DNA of 26,413 nt, taken from Chara braunii. Its lineage: Eukaryota > Streptophyta > Charophyceae > Charales > Characeae. A model generated the notes under the pieces. That model was not told the DNA's origin. It worked only from the letters and a program-made list of their open reading frames with translations, and ran no database searches. Of the stretch, positions 1 to 9,407 are shown one piece after another (position 1 is the stretch's first letter; each line of letters opens with the position of its first letter). The stretch is taken from contig BFEA01000864.1 in NCBI GenBank assembly GCA_003427395.1, positions 182,246 through 208,658 on the forward strand. The letters are read 5' to 3'. Both the position numbers and the translations under genes were made by a program.

Positions 1-559
1 GTTACGAGGGAGCGACACGTTTCCCCGAGCTTTCCCGTAGTGCGGGGGCGCTGCCCGCGCAATTTCGAATTCAGATGCCGGCGAGTCCTCCCGCCACTTT
101 ACCCTCCCGGAAACTTTCGCGCGGACTCTGTGAGTCCGACGCCGAGGCTTGAAGGCCTCAAACAAACCACCTCCACAGCAAAACCCCAAGGGTTCGGCCA
201 CTTTGTGAGGCCGATGACGAGGCCTGAAGGCTTCGAACCCACCACCTATCCCCCAAACCCCTGACGGCCGAAGTTTTGTCTTCCGCCGCCATGGCCCTCT
301 CCCCTTGATGCCTTTTTCCGTCCCGATGCATGACGGCAGTTCATTTTCGCGGAAACCTTTTTGATTTTATCGTTTCGGAGTGATCCGACCCCCACGGGAC
401 TCTGCGATGACAGTTCGACTCCGGGGAAAACCTCTGGCACGAAACGAGGGCTTCCCGTTCCGTCCGGGAGACTCAACCCTTACGGCCAAAAGTCCTCGGC
501 CACGCCCCTCCTAGAACTCTGATCGGCGACCCCGTACGGGAAGCCACGAAGGGGCGTGA
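1..559. other. Unassigned sequence with a 75-bp tandem duplication
   Basis: I see no gene here. Positions 129-171 and 204-246 are imperfect direct copies with a 75-bp period; each holds a GAGGC-TGAAGGC core followed by a CCACC motif. The short reading frames that cross the region have no recognisable domain. Frame-matched coding sequence of the LINE downstream begins only after an in-frame stop at 557-559, so the LINE 5' truncation point probably lies in or just before the end of this stretch. Confidence 0.4.
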
Positions 560-2161
560 GGTTGCGTATCACAAGCTCTACTTGAAGACCCTTCTACCCC
601 ATGGATCTCCTTGGCCCTGTATATCTTGAGTATTGAATGGGGTCTTAGTAGAACAGAGGATCTCTTTGCCTGTTTCCTAATCCGTTCCTTTGTTAACAGG
701 AAACTGAAATCTGTTTTTTGGAATAATATTATGATTGCATGGCAGAAGCTGTTCCCAACTGAGAGAGTGAGCCCAGACTCGAAGGAGTCGGTACTCAGCC
801 AGATTTTGTTCGAGAACCCATTGATCGTTAGCAGTGCGGGATCCCCCTTCTCTGCGCACGATTCTGCTGGGAACTTTGGGAAATCTTGGGTTGAAAGGGG
901 AGTCGTACGAGTAAACGGTATTTGGGACAAGGGAACTAACCAGTGGAAGGAACCATCTCAGGTTAAAAACCAACTTGGAAGGCTGAGACAGGTATCCGCC
1001 AGATTAGAAGCAATTCAGAAAGCCATCCCCCCAAGTTGGGTAGCACTTATCTTGGGTAACAGAGCCACTGCAGACGACCGCTGGCTGATCCCTGCTATAC
1101 AGCAGGACATTGTGCTACAGGTCACTGACGACTTGGGGGAAGATGGATGGGTAGCAACTGAGTGGGCCATACCAACAGACTTTTCCTTTAGCAGGACTTT
1201 GGTACAAAGGGGCAAGATATGTGTACCCTCATTGGACGACTATTCACAAGTAATAGTGAGTAAGAAAACACGGAGAGCTCCTGCGGGAGGGACACTGTTA
1301 ACAGTGGCCTCTCTCCCATTGGGTCTGAGATCCCTGGATAAGGTAGCTGTGGATTGTAGAGCGGTGGGTTGGTGGCATCCTCAGAAGCTAGCGATCGTAG
1401 GCTTAGACGAGTATACAACAAGGGAAGGCACTAGGATGCAGAGACTGAAGGTGAAGAAATCACCAACAGTAGTTGTTGCTAATAAGAGACAGCAACAGGG
1501 ACTGCTAACAGCTCCAACGGGATACCTTCCGTCTCTTTGGAAATTGCTCAAACAACTCCCCTCTCAACGTCTATCTAGTATACTATGGCTTCAGTCTATG
1601 CAAGCTACGGCCTCGGCGGTGAACTTGGTCTCGAAAGGGATGGACATTTCTGCAGGGTGTGTGAGATGCAGATGGTTCTTGGAGGATTCTCCACACTTGT
1701 GGTTGACTTGCCCTGCGTCAAGAAGAATCTGGGATTGGTGGATTCAGCACTGGAACAGGATTACGAACCAGAAATTTCCCTGGACGGACGATTGGATATT
1801 GAATGGCTTCCATGACCCACCTATCCCAGAGGAAAGCGATTGGCTTTATGTGGCCCAAGCAATCAGGGCTATCATCATGAAGATCATCTGGGATGACAGG
1901 AATGATCAGCTGTTTAAGAAGAAGTTTAAATCAGACAATACCTTCAAGAATACAGTTACTCAACAGATCAGGATCACGATACAGAGTGACTGGCTTCGCA
2001 GGACAAACAAGTGCAAATATGGTAAGACTAGGAAATGGTTGTGGGACACCTGGGGGAGGGAGTCCAGATTAGTGAAGCTTACTGCGGAAGGCAGGTTGTG
2101 CTTCTCGCCCTGGCTCCTAACCCCGGCTGGTCACGGGGAGCGCTGTAGCTCCCCTCCCTAA
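560..2161 (+). CDS. LINE ORF2 C-terminal fragment with reverse-transcriptase zinc-binding (zf-RVT) domain
   Basis: The frame is open from 560 to the TAA at 2159-2161, about 533 codons without a stop. No start can be assigned, because this is the C-terminal end of a larger protein; the TTG at 611 is arbitrary. Numbered from 611, residues about 320-380 match the zf-RVT domain that follows plant LINE reverse transcriptases: a hydrophobic stretch ending in LWLQSM, then CVRC (350-353), E358, H362 and C367, then the usual R-IWDWW segment. The first 70 residues (ending in the IEWG and LFACFLI segments) resemble the linker between the RT palm and this domain. The RT catalytic motif is missing, so this copy cannot work alone. 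The absence of stops suggests a fairly recent insertion. What the basic C-terminal 100 residues bind is not evident. Confidence 0.75.
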   Translation, partial: GCVSQALLEDPSTPWISLALYILSIEWGLSRTEDLFACFLIRSFVNRKLKSVFWNNIMIAWQKLFPTERVSPDSKESVLSQILFENPLIVSSAGSPFSAHDSAGNFGKSWVERGVVRVNGIWDKGTNQWKEPSQVKNQLGRLRQVSARLEAIQKAIPPSWVALILGNRATADDRWLIPAIQQDIVLQVTDDLGEDGWVATEWAIPTDFSFSRTLVQRGKICVPSLDDYSQVIVSKKTRRAPAGGTLLTVASLPLGLRSLDKVAVDCRAVGWWHPQKLAIVGLDEYTTREGTRMQRLKVKKSPTVVVANKRQQQGLLTAPTGYLPSLWKLLKQLPSQRLSSILWLQSMQATASAVNLVSKGMDISAGCVRCRWFLEDSPHLWLTCPASRRIWDWWIQHWNRITNQKFPWTDDWILNGFHDPPIPEESDWLYVAQAIRAIIMKIIWDDRNDQLFKKKFKSDNTFKNTVTQQIRITIQSDWLRRTNKCKYGKTRKWLWDTWGRESRLVKLTAEGRLCFSPWLLTPAGHGERCSSPP

Positions 2162-2393
2162 ACCTTCGAGTTGGAGAGTATGATACATGGATTAGTGAAT
2201 TCCTTTGGTACCATTCAGGCATAATTAGTGATCTGCTTGACAGAAGCCCCTTTCTTTTTTGTCTTTTTGGAGTACTTTCGAAGAGGGATACTGGACCCGG
2301 TTTCCAGGAGCCTATAGCTGGGTAAAGGCCCGAGCATGTTTGTACCGGGTTGCGATGTTGAGGTATATTCCCGGGCCTCTGTCTCTCTGTTGA

Positions 2394-2399
2394 AATAAA
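2394..2399 (+). promoter_or_regulatory. Polyadenylation signal AATAAA of the LINE
   Basis: A canonical AATAAA hexamer lies 15 bases before the start of the 35-nt A tail. That is the normal spacing for a cleavage and polyadenylation signal, and it supports reading 560-2449 as the copy of a polyadenylated transcript. Confidence 0.75.
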
Positions 2400-2413
2400 C
2401 GGTTTTCACTCCC

Positions 2414-2449
<36 letters not shown>

Positions 2450-2454
<5 letters not shown>

Positions 2455-2980
2455 CAGAGAGTGTACAGCTATGATGGTGGCACGCTCATGGCACATTTGT
2501 GTTGTCCTCCCGTGTGCAGCCATGCACGAAGAGACGCTCAATCATGACGCGTCAATGGGCCTCGCTGCACTTCTCTCCAAATGTGAAAGATTGTGCATGT
2601 GGATAGTAGTGCAGCGAGCTCACACGTTGAGGAGCGTGGTTCACTGAACTTTGCAGGTATCCACGTCCATGGCTGGCTTTTAAGCATCCTCTCACGCTGT
2701 CTCCAGCGTGGCAGTACTCTTTTTTTCTTTTTTTTTTGAGAAACCTAGGGCGCGGTCAGGGTTAGAGTTTGAAAATACGTAACACGTTTCAAACTTCCGT
2801 TTTCGAGTCCAGTCCCCTCTGAAGTTTACACTGCAGGCCAAACTCCCCCTTCGCGTGGCTGTCTCAGGGCAGAGTTTGTAACTACAGTCTAGTCGTCCAC
2901 GTCGGAGGGGCAGGCCGTTTCCGAAAAAAAAAAAAAAAAAAAAGAAGAAACAAAAAAAAAAAGAAAACATCGTGTTGCTA
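2450..2980. other. Unassigned segment bounded by T-rich and A-rich tracts
   Basis: No gene is visible. A T-rich tract at about 2719-2738 and a long A-rich tract at about 2924-2966 enclose some 180 bp, which contain a 9-bp hairpin (2766-2774 with 2787-2795, AGTTTGAAA and its complement). The 2870-2895 segment (GAGTTTGTAACTACAGTC) resembles, in inverted orientation, a segment at 5338-5358. This suggests a dispersed, degenerate repeat. The A-rich end could be the tail of another short retrotransposed fragment. Confidence 0.35.
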
Positions 2981-3069
2981 TATCTTTCCATGTTTTAGGG
3001 AAGATTCACTCTCAGTTTCCACGAAATGTGCAAAAAGAGAGTGAATCTTCTCTAGAACCTGGAAAGATA
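2981..3069. repeat. Long imperfect hairpin, copy 1
   Basis: Left arm 2981-3013 and right arm 3037-3069 pair at 30 of 33 positions, with a 23-nt loop (3014-3036) that contains GAAATGTGCAAAA. The size and near-perfect pairing are like a plant miRNA precursor or a very small foldback transposon. A better-paired copy lies 180 bp downstream. Confidence 0.7.
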
Positions 3070-3160
3070 CAGGGACAAAGAAGCAGAGGCCCTAGGGGAT
3101 ACACGTGCTGACAACGACCCAGTTTCTTCTGTTTTTTTCCTTTTTTGTTCGTGGCGGTGC

Positions 3161-3248
3161 ATCTTTCCATGTTCTAGCAGAAGATTCACTCTCGTACTCT
3201 CGAAATGTGCAAAACGAGAGTGAATCTTCCGCTAGAACATGGAAAGAT
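3161..3248. repeat. Long near-perfect hairpin, copy 2
   Basis: Left arm 3161-3194 and right arm 3215-3248 pair at 33 of 34 positions, with a 20-nt loop that again contains CGAAATGTGCAAAA. It is the same family as 2981-3069: both arms carry GATTCACTCTC and a CCATGTT-TAG segment. A third, degraded half-copy (loop and right arm, about 3767-3814) lies inside the MITE at 3592-4122. The host transcript, if any, is not identifiable. Confidence 0.75.
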
Positions 3249-3299
3249 ACAGCGCCCTGATTTTTGGCTTTTGTGCATGTCTCCTCTTTTCTCTGTTTT

Positions 3300-3360
3300 T
3301 TTTTTTTTTTTTTTTTTTTTCAATCTCNNCCCNGTNTTTTTTTTTTTTTTTTTTTTTTTA
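3300..3360. repeat. Poly(T) tracts with ambiguous bases
   Basis: Two T runs flank a short segment with several N (3328-3338). This is low-complexity sequence with poor base calling; nothing else can be supported here. Confidence 0.6.
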
Positions 3361-3591
3361 ATCACGGGCCCAGTGCGCAAGGCTTATATTTCAGAAAATT
3401 TGAGGCCGGGGTCCTCACAGTCTACCCGGGGCCATGTCCCACTTCTCGAGGTTTTGTTCTGGTTTCGAGTGTAGATGGCTCCTTGCCATCCGATCTGAAA
3501 ATCTCACGGCCCTGGTGTGGCCACGTTGGAAAATACACGAAACGTAAACTAAGCCCCCTCTAGTGGGTCAAGGCCCCCGGTTGACGAGTTA

Positions 3592-4122
3592 GGGCCTCGC
3601 CAAAGCAAAAAAGTTCCGGAGCACTCTCCAACGAGGAGGATGTGAATTTTCCGTTCGAGAGGGCTCGTCGCCACACTGCGCTCTCCAAGGCGGCAGTCTC
3701 CAATTCTTCAGAAGAGGCCCTACATTTTCTGGAGAGCGCAGAAGATGGGCCTCGCCACACCACTCTCGAAATGTGCAAAATGAGAATGAACTTCTCGCTA
3801 GAACATGGCCAGATGCACCCGCCGCATTTTTTGTCTTTTTCACATTTCGAGAGTGGTGTGGCGAACCCAGACAAAACGGTGGCAGCAGACATTTGTCGGT
3901 CGAGGCGCACTCTCCAATTTGGGGGCGAAATCGGAGGAGCCTCGGACCACTCCTCAAAACCGGTGTGTTGCAGGCGGGGCGATCCACAAACTTCGAGAGC
4001 ACTCCCGAAACCCGCGTTCTGGCCGCCCTCCAATTTTTTTTCTGACACCGATTTTGGAGAGTTGGTATGGCGATGCTTCTCCTCTCCAAATCGGTGTTTT
4101 CGGGATAGGTGTGGCGAGGCCC
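3592..4122. mobile_element. Tourist-like (PIF/Harbinger-type) MITE with TTA target duplication
   Basis: The left end GGGCCTCGCCA (3592-3602) is the exact reverse complement of the right end TGGCGAGGCCC (4112-4122). Each end is directly flanked by TTA (3589-3591 and 4123-4125), the duplication typical of PIF/Harbinger elements. The length is 531 bp and no transposase frame is present, so it is non-autonomous. Internal copies of the terminal motif (GGGCCTCGCCACACC at 3747-3761, perfect complement to 4108-4122) and a 24-bp inverted repeat (3752-3775 with 3841-3864) show a composite or nested history. The ends share GGGCCTCG with the Harbinger element at 6038-12604. Confidence 0.75.
3747..3868. 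repeat. Nested foldback inside the MITE
   Basis: Positions 3752-3775 and 3841-3864 are perfect inverted repeats of 24 bp. The pairing extends imperfectly outwards to GGGC at 3747 and CCC at 3868. The foldback is about 122 bp long and encloses the degraded half-copy of the 2981/3161 hairpin family. It may be a MITE derivative of the same family inserted into, or duplicated within, the larger element. No clear direct duplication flanks it. Confidence 0.6.
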
Positions 4123-4125
4123 TTA

Positions 4126-5460
4126 GTCACAGTTTTTGAGCAGGGGCTTTACCCCTGGGGGGAGGTCCCACTAGCAACGGGATAGGATAGAAACGAGTTT
4201 GTGGGGCAGTTGAGTGACCCAAATCCTGCCGTGCACTACTGGTGATCCCACCGTCAGTATTTTACATGTATTACCTGAAAAAATAAGGAGATCTTCGNTC
4301 CCNTCCTCCTCTCCTTAACACTGGGCATGCCCGTGCAAAGNCAGCTTCCCGCCAGAATCTTTTCNATCGGTTGGGGCTGTGGCCAACCCCAAACGAGGTT
4401 GGGGTCGGCCTTAGCCCACTGGATAGAAGATTTTCAGCATTTTACTTGCTGTTGTGCAATTATCTCATTGGGTGGAGCCCTCCTTCAATCACGGAGTATA
4501 TGGAGGATGTCAGGATCACTGCTGTCAGAAGTCGAGTTTATTCCAGAAAATGTGACGGTTACTTTGTTCACTGTTTTTGCAACCACCACCATCAGATCAT
4601 TTGTGATCTGATGGCTGGGAAGCACACTGCTGTGATTTCCGGTGGGAGGTCTCTGTCTCTTCTTTTTTTTTTGGCCTTTTTCCTGTTTTCTCAGCCCAGA
4701 AATTCGTAATGAACTTGTCACACTGGATCGGGCACACTCCTATCCGACTGCTAATGGGACCTCGCCCCTGGGTAGAAAGATAGGCTAGCTGTAGTCTGGG
4801 CGTTTTTCTTCTTCTTTTGGTTGTTTTCCTGTTTCTTTTGGTTGTTCTTCGGCAAGCTAAGGCCGGCCGGACTCTTATTTTGGGTTCGGGCTCTGCCAAG
4901 TGTTGTTGGGGTAAAACCCACTTTCCTTCTGGGTATTACTCCCAGGTCTGTCAGGGTTTTCCCGGGCTCATGTTTATCATGATAATGGATTCCTCACTTT
5001 TTCCCAAAAAAAAAAAAAAAAAAAACAGTCTACCCTGTGGCTGGGAGCATTACCCAGTTTCGCGTACGGGATGGGACCACATCCCGAGGGAGCACCAAGT
5101 CCCTGACTTCCAAAATCTTTACTTCCCTTGTGTCTGGCACATTCAGACCTAAACGGTTGTCTGAGTTGTACTAGTTGACCGCCCCTAACTGCGGGGCAGC
5201 GGAGCTATACTCCCTTGCTATCAGTGACACTCACTCCCGTCGCGTGGCTGGCCAAGGCCGCAAAAAAGAAAAAAAGAAAAAAAAGAAAAGAGAGAGAGCA
5301 TCTCGTCGCGTGTGGCTGGGCCACGGCCGAGATGACTGGACTGCAGTTGCAAACTCGGCCGCGCGACTTTTGTGCATGTCAAGAGTTTCAACTGCAGTTG
5401 AAACTTGGGACGGTACTGGACTCCAAACAGGCAGTTCGAAATGCATTTACAAACTGCTTT
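4126..5460. other. Unassigned region with a hairpin, an A tail and a palindrome
   Basis: No gene is supported. 4589-4614 is a perfect hairpin with 11-bp arms (CCATCAGATCA and its complement) and a TTTG loop. An A run at about 5006-5024 follows CACTTTTTCCC; it may be the tail of a short retrotransposed fragment, but there is no AATAAA before it. 4374-4413 has a G/C-rich hairpin around TTGGGG. 5265-5290 is A-rich. Several ambiguous bases (N) lie at about 4299-4364. The short reading frames have no recognisable domains. Confidence 0.4.
5384..5405. repeat. Perfect 22-bp palindrome centred on CTGCAG
   Basis: The 22 bases read the same on both strands; the centre is CAACTGCAGTTG. One bulged base allows pairing to continue outwards by CAAG/CTTG. 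A related but non-palindromic segment (ACTGCAGTTGCAAACTC) lies at 5340-5356. Confidence 0.7.
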
Positions 5461-5469
5461 CGTGACCGA

Positions 5470-5903
5470 GGGCACGCTCACACTAGGTACCAAAACCGTA
5501 AAAGTCCCAAAAAAATGTGCACACGGCTGGTCACACACAATGGTTCCGACCCCAAACACCCCATTCGCAAACCCATTTGTCAGCGGCCTGCCTGGCCGCG
5601 GGTTTGAGGAATTTGCGGTAACCTCCAGAGGTTACCGCAAAATCCTTAATTCTTTTTTTATTTAATTTTCGTAAATGAATGCAAAGTTGAAAAGGGAACA
5701 TGTACGTTCTATATTTGGGGTTACTTCTGTGTGACTGAAAACCCCAAACAGCAGCACCCTGATGGCACGGTAGCTACCGTGTCTTTAGCGAAATGGGAAC
5801 GCGGTGTGAACGCAGTGTGACCTGAAACGTCCCAAATACCCCAATTCGGTCCAACCCATTTTCGCAATTTATACGGATTTGCTACCGCAGTGTGAGCGTG
5901 CCC
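5470..5903. mobile_element. Central-hairpin MITE, copy 1
   Basis: The left end GGGCACGCTCACAC (5470-5483) is the exact reverse complement of the right end (5890-5903); one further T/A pair extends it inwards. The length is 434 bp and there is no coding capacity. A perfect internal hairpin sits at 5612-5641 (14-bp arms starting TTTGCGGTAACCTC, 2-nt loop), 142 bp from the left end. The flanking triplets are CGA and TGA, so the target duplication is degenerate here. The family is defined together with 12682-22994 (split) and 25539-25947. The TAA duplication of the last copy points to the PIF/Harbinger superfamily. Confidence 0.75.
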
Positions 5904-6037
5904 TGAGCCCTAGTTACCCCTTTTTTTTTTTTTTTTTTTCCAAATTGTTGTGCGGCGTGGCGCACCCCCACCAAAAGAATTTCTTGGAAAAACGCCGGCC
6001 GGCAAGGTGTTCTTAGAGTCCTACCGTAGTGGGGTAT

Positions 6038-6170
6038 GGGCCTCGTTAGACCCTCCTTGGAAAATCCTCAGGAATTAGGACGAGGTCCTTGGAAAAATTT
6101 TCCGTTTTCAGCGTCGTTGTTACACCGCGTCCTAATTTGATGGGTCCCAAGGAAAACCCTTGGAGGCCTC
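6038..6170. repeat. Harbinger left terminal inverted repeat region
   Basis: The outer 26 bp are near-perfect with the right end; the rest is an imperfect match that includes TTACACCGCGTCCTAA (6120-6135) and a CCCAAGG...CCTTGG palindromic segment. Subterminal repeats of this kind are usual transposase or Myb-partner binding regions. Confidence 0.7.
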
Positions 6171-6539
6171 CGGTGGCCAATTTCATATGCATACACGCGG
6201 CCGCGGGGGGCGGATGTCCGTCGTTGTGCTGTGATGTCTGTGCGTCGTCGGCGTGGTCCAGTGGCTGCGACAGGGAGGCCCGCTGCAGGCCAGCAGGGTG
6301 GGAAAACAAATTGGCGCGACCATCCCAGTTCAAAATTTGAAATTTCAAACCTTCGTAGTGACGCTTCCGCGCCAGAGGCGAGAAGGCCGCTGGAGTGCAC
6401 ACTGGAGCCAAACATCCGTACGGAGGAGTACTGGCGGGCATTGGAACTCACGCCGGCGTAGCATGAACGGTAACGGTCGTCCCGCGCGACGTCGCCAACG
6501 AGTTCCACCTTCCTCTACGGGCCGTCCATGACAATCCTG

Positions 6540-8060
6540 TGGACTGCCATAGCTGACCGCGTACGTTGGGGGGGTGCGTGAAGCATGGGATTCCGTGAAG
6601 CACGTAGAGTGCTGCGGCGACATCTGTCGACGTGGAGACAAGGGAACGAGAGCGCCGGCGAGCAAAGGGGTGTTGGGCATTTTCGCGTTGCACGTCGTGA
6701 ACATGGACTCATGGAGGGAGAGGTGCGGGCTGTTGGGAATGCATTGACGACTTCGGAGAGAAATGTCGTGGTTGCGTCTGTGTTGGCCCTCGCCATTCGT
6801 TATCGCATTGAGAGAGCCACAAGTCACCTGAAGATGAGACTGTCCATTCGCCGGCAAAGGTAGCTCATGCAACATGTTATGGCGGCGCCCGATTGTGTGT
6901 CGTTGTTGGAATCCATTGTGTAGTTCTGCTGCACTATGGCATCGGGTGCGATCCCACGGGCGACTCCGAGATGGTGGATGAGGAGAAGGATGAGTGGGAC
7001 ATAGGAGGATCTCCAAAAGATGGATGACGCAGCGGAGGGCTACTATAAGGAGAAGCTGCGGATGTCCCGTAGAGAGTTCCTGGAGATCGTCGAGGCGTTG
7101 TCCTCTGCAGCACAGGGTGACATTTTACAGGGAGCCTTTGATGCCCGATCACATCGTCGCATACGCACTTTATCGTTGGGCAAGCGGGGAGGCGTACGAG
7201 AGCAACACGTCGTCATTCGGTATAGGTCACATGTCAGGATTGATTGCAGTGGAGGACGTGACGAGGGCGCTTCTCAGTGTGTACCGAGAGACGATCATTT
7301 GGCCTTCTGGGTTGCGGCGGCTGGTCGTTCTGCGCGCGTTCGAGGCGAAGGGTTCCCCAACTACTATGGCTGCATAGACTACACGGACATCTACGTGGAC
7401 AAACCAGCCAACGCGCCGTCCGAGAACTATTTCGATGGGAAGCATCATTTTTCGGTGGTTGCGCAGGTGGTTGTGGACTTGGACTTGCGTGTGACTGACG
7501 TTTTCGTCGGCTATCCCAGGAGCTGTCACGACATCCGAGTGCTTCAATTGTCTAGTCTGTGGACGCGCGCTGAAGAGGGGAATCTTTTTCGTGGTCCTGC
7601 TGTGCTCCTGCCATTCGGTAATTTCGAGGTGCAAACACACGGGTACATCCTTGGCGATAATGGCTATCCTCCCATGGAGTGGATCATGGTGCCTTTTGGA
7701 CAGACCGATCAAATCTTCGACGAAGAGAGGTTGAACAACAAGCAGAAGGTCGCCAAAGGAGCGGTGGAGAGAGCTTTTGGTAGGTTGAAGGGGATGTGGA
7801 GGCTTTTCCTCCGCACACACAAAACAAATATGGACACTCTACCGCAAACGTTCCAAGTCGTGTGCATTCTGCACAACATCTTCCTGGATACTGGCATCGA
7901 CTTCGATGACAACTTGTTGTGGGAGGTGGACGCGAATGGTGTGCGCCGGCGAGTGGACTTGGGGATGGATCATCCACCCCACCCCATTGCGGAGAACTTC
8001 AGTCGGCCCCAGGCGCTGGCCTTGCGCGAAGCACTTGCAGAGCGCATGAAACACGAGTAA
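6540..8060 (+). pseudogene. Harbinger DDE transposase (DDE_Tnp_4 / nuclease-like), frameshifted
   Basis: The clear part is a 346-codon frame at 7020-8060. Counting from the ATG at 7020, D120 (CIDYTDIYVDKP), D213 (YILGDNGYP) and E250 (AKGAVERAFGRLKG) are the DDE triad, and GYPRSCHDIRVL (164-175) is the family's conserved HD segment. Residues about 36-110 of this frame are not transposase-like. In the +1 frame over 7120-7345 one instead reads AYALYRWASGEAYES and FGIGH, the expected N-terminal helix-turn-helix region. Two compensating frameshifts, near 7120 and 7347, therefore hide in an apparently intact ORF. Weakly similar N-terminal sequence lies upstream to about 6540 in broken frames. The first catalytic motif also has YTD where GTH is usual. 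It is likely inactive unless the shifts are sequencing errors. Confidence 0.8.
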
Positions 8061-8535
8061 ACGCACTCGTGCACTCTCAACTGCACTACCTAGGCTGTTG
8101 CTCTGTTGCGGAGGACAAGCGTACTCATGTTCGGCGTTGGTCGCCACGACCGGGTGGGGGGGGGGGGGGAAGGGGGGGGGGGGAGGAAGGGGGGGGGGGG
8201 GGAACATTCATAGCCGGGTCCATGCATTTTTGTTTTTTTTTTAGTGTAGATTTATTTCACGTTTTCGTATTGTCGGTGTTTTTTTCTTGCTAAACATTTG
8301 CAGAGCGATGGACGATGCTCCATCAACGATTTTAATATGGTGGCGCTATGATCGCTATCGCCTTTACTCTGTGTTTTGAACTTTTGCAACACTTGTTTTT
8401 GTCGTCCTTCTATAGTTGTGTGGCCATCATGATGTTACGGTTCAAATTCCGATCCCACTCATTCTGTGCTTGGTTGTTTGCTGCATGTCTTCGGTGATGA
8501 TCCCATCGGAGTCATATCCACGGGTTCAATCACAT

Positions 8536-8750
8536 TAAAATCGATGAATCAATCATTCAATCAATCGATCGATCAGCCAATCATTCAATCGATAGATAAA
8601 TCAATGAATCAATCCATCGACTGATCGATGAATCAATCAATCAATCATTTAATCAATCAAACAATCAATCAAACAATCGATGAATCATTCAATCAATCAA
8701 TCGGCCAATAGATGCATCAAACAATCAATCAATCAATCATTCGGTGAATC
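8536..8750. repeat. Degenerate (AATC)n tetranucleotide array
   Basis: About 215 bp of AATC/AATG-type units with many GATC variants. A short related tract lies at about 26150-26205. Confidence 0.8.
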
Positions 8751-9266
8751 AATACGGAAATGACAATCACAAACTCGAACGACTGAAGTGGGCAGTATTC
8801 GTGTGCGAAAAAAATAATAAAAAATAAAATGGTGTGGCAGAAAGGCTGAAAGTTGCACTAAATATCACACATCATATTCACAAGTTGTCCAGTACAGCAT
8901 TAAAGACGCATGCAATTATTGGACGATCCCTGCTCTCCGAGATCATACACAAATCACAAACATGGACATGGGGGAGAGGAGCACAAAGAAGACAACGCAT
9001 GCGAGAAAGATGCATTCGCCCACGTGGACGTAGTTTTTTTTTTTTTTTAACATAAAAAGGTGTCATTCTCATAATGGCTTCCTTTTAAATGCACTCGACA
9101 CAAAAATAGCTACGTGAACCGACCATAGCGACAACCACCGACACCAACACAACGCCTGTGCATTAACAAAGCCGCGCCCGACGGACGTGGCAACCCCTCC
9201 ACCACCCCCTCCTCCAGTTCCCCTGCCACCTCCTTTCCTTCCCCCAACCCCTCCTTCCGTTCCCCC

Positions 9267-9270
<4 letters not shown>

Positions 9271-9335
<65 letters not shown>

Positions 9336-9336
9336 N

Positions 9337-9406
<70 letters not shown>
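9271..9406. repeat. (CT)n microsatellite
   Basis: About 136 bp of nearly pure CT dinucleotides with one ambiguous base at 9336. The length in the assembly may not be exact. Confidence 0.95.

Positions 9407-9407
<1 letters not shown>

Larger units (their letters stand above)
560..2449 (+). mobile_element. 5'-truncated LINE (non-LTR retrotransposon) copy
   Basis: A non-LTR retrotransposon 3' end. It consists of a long open reading frame that ends at 2161, a 3' UTR of about 250 bp, an AATAAA signal at 2394-2399 and a pure 35-nt A tail at 2415-2449. The domains upstream in a full element (endonuclease and the reverse transcriptase palm) are absent, as expected from incomplete reverse transcription during target-primed insertion. 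I could not find a matching target-site duplication: the bases after the tail (GAGCCCAGAG) have no clear partner near position 500-560. The exact 5' end is therefore uncertain by perhaps 50 bp. Confidence 0.8.

Noticed and set aside
233-243. GGTTCGAAGCC on the - strand, a possible pol III B box
   Set aside because: No A box stands at the right distance, and the motif lies within a 75-bp tandem duplication.
3560-4185. Several overlapping open frames of 126-166 codons on both strands
   Set aside because: They lie within a MITE rich in inverted repeats; the protein sequences mirror each other and show no domain.
5006-5024. A run as the tail of a second LINE copy
   Set aside because: No AATAAA signal and no coding similarity to the LINE upstream; only a short-fragment origin remains possible.
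6345-7016. 223-codon open frame on the - strand
   Set aside because: It is antisense to the upstream part of the transposase gene and has no recognisable domain.
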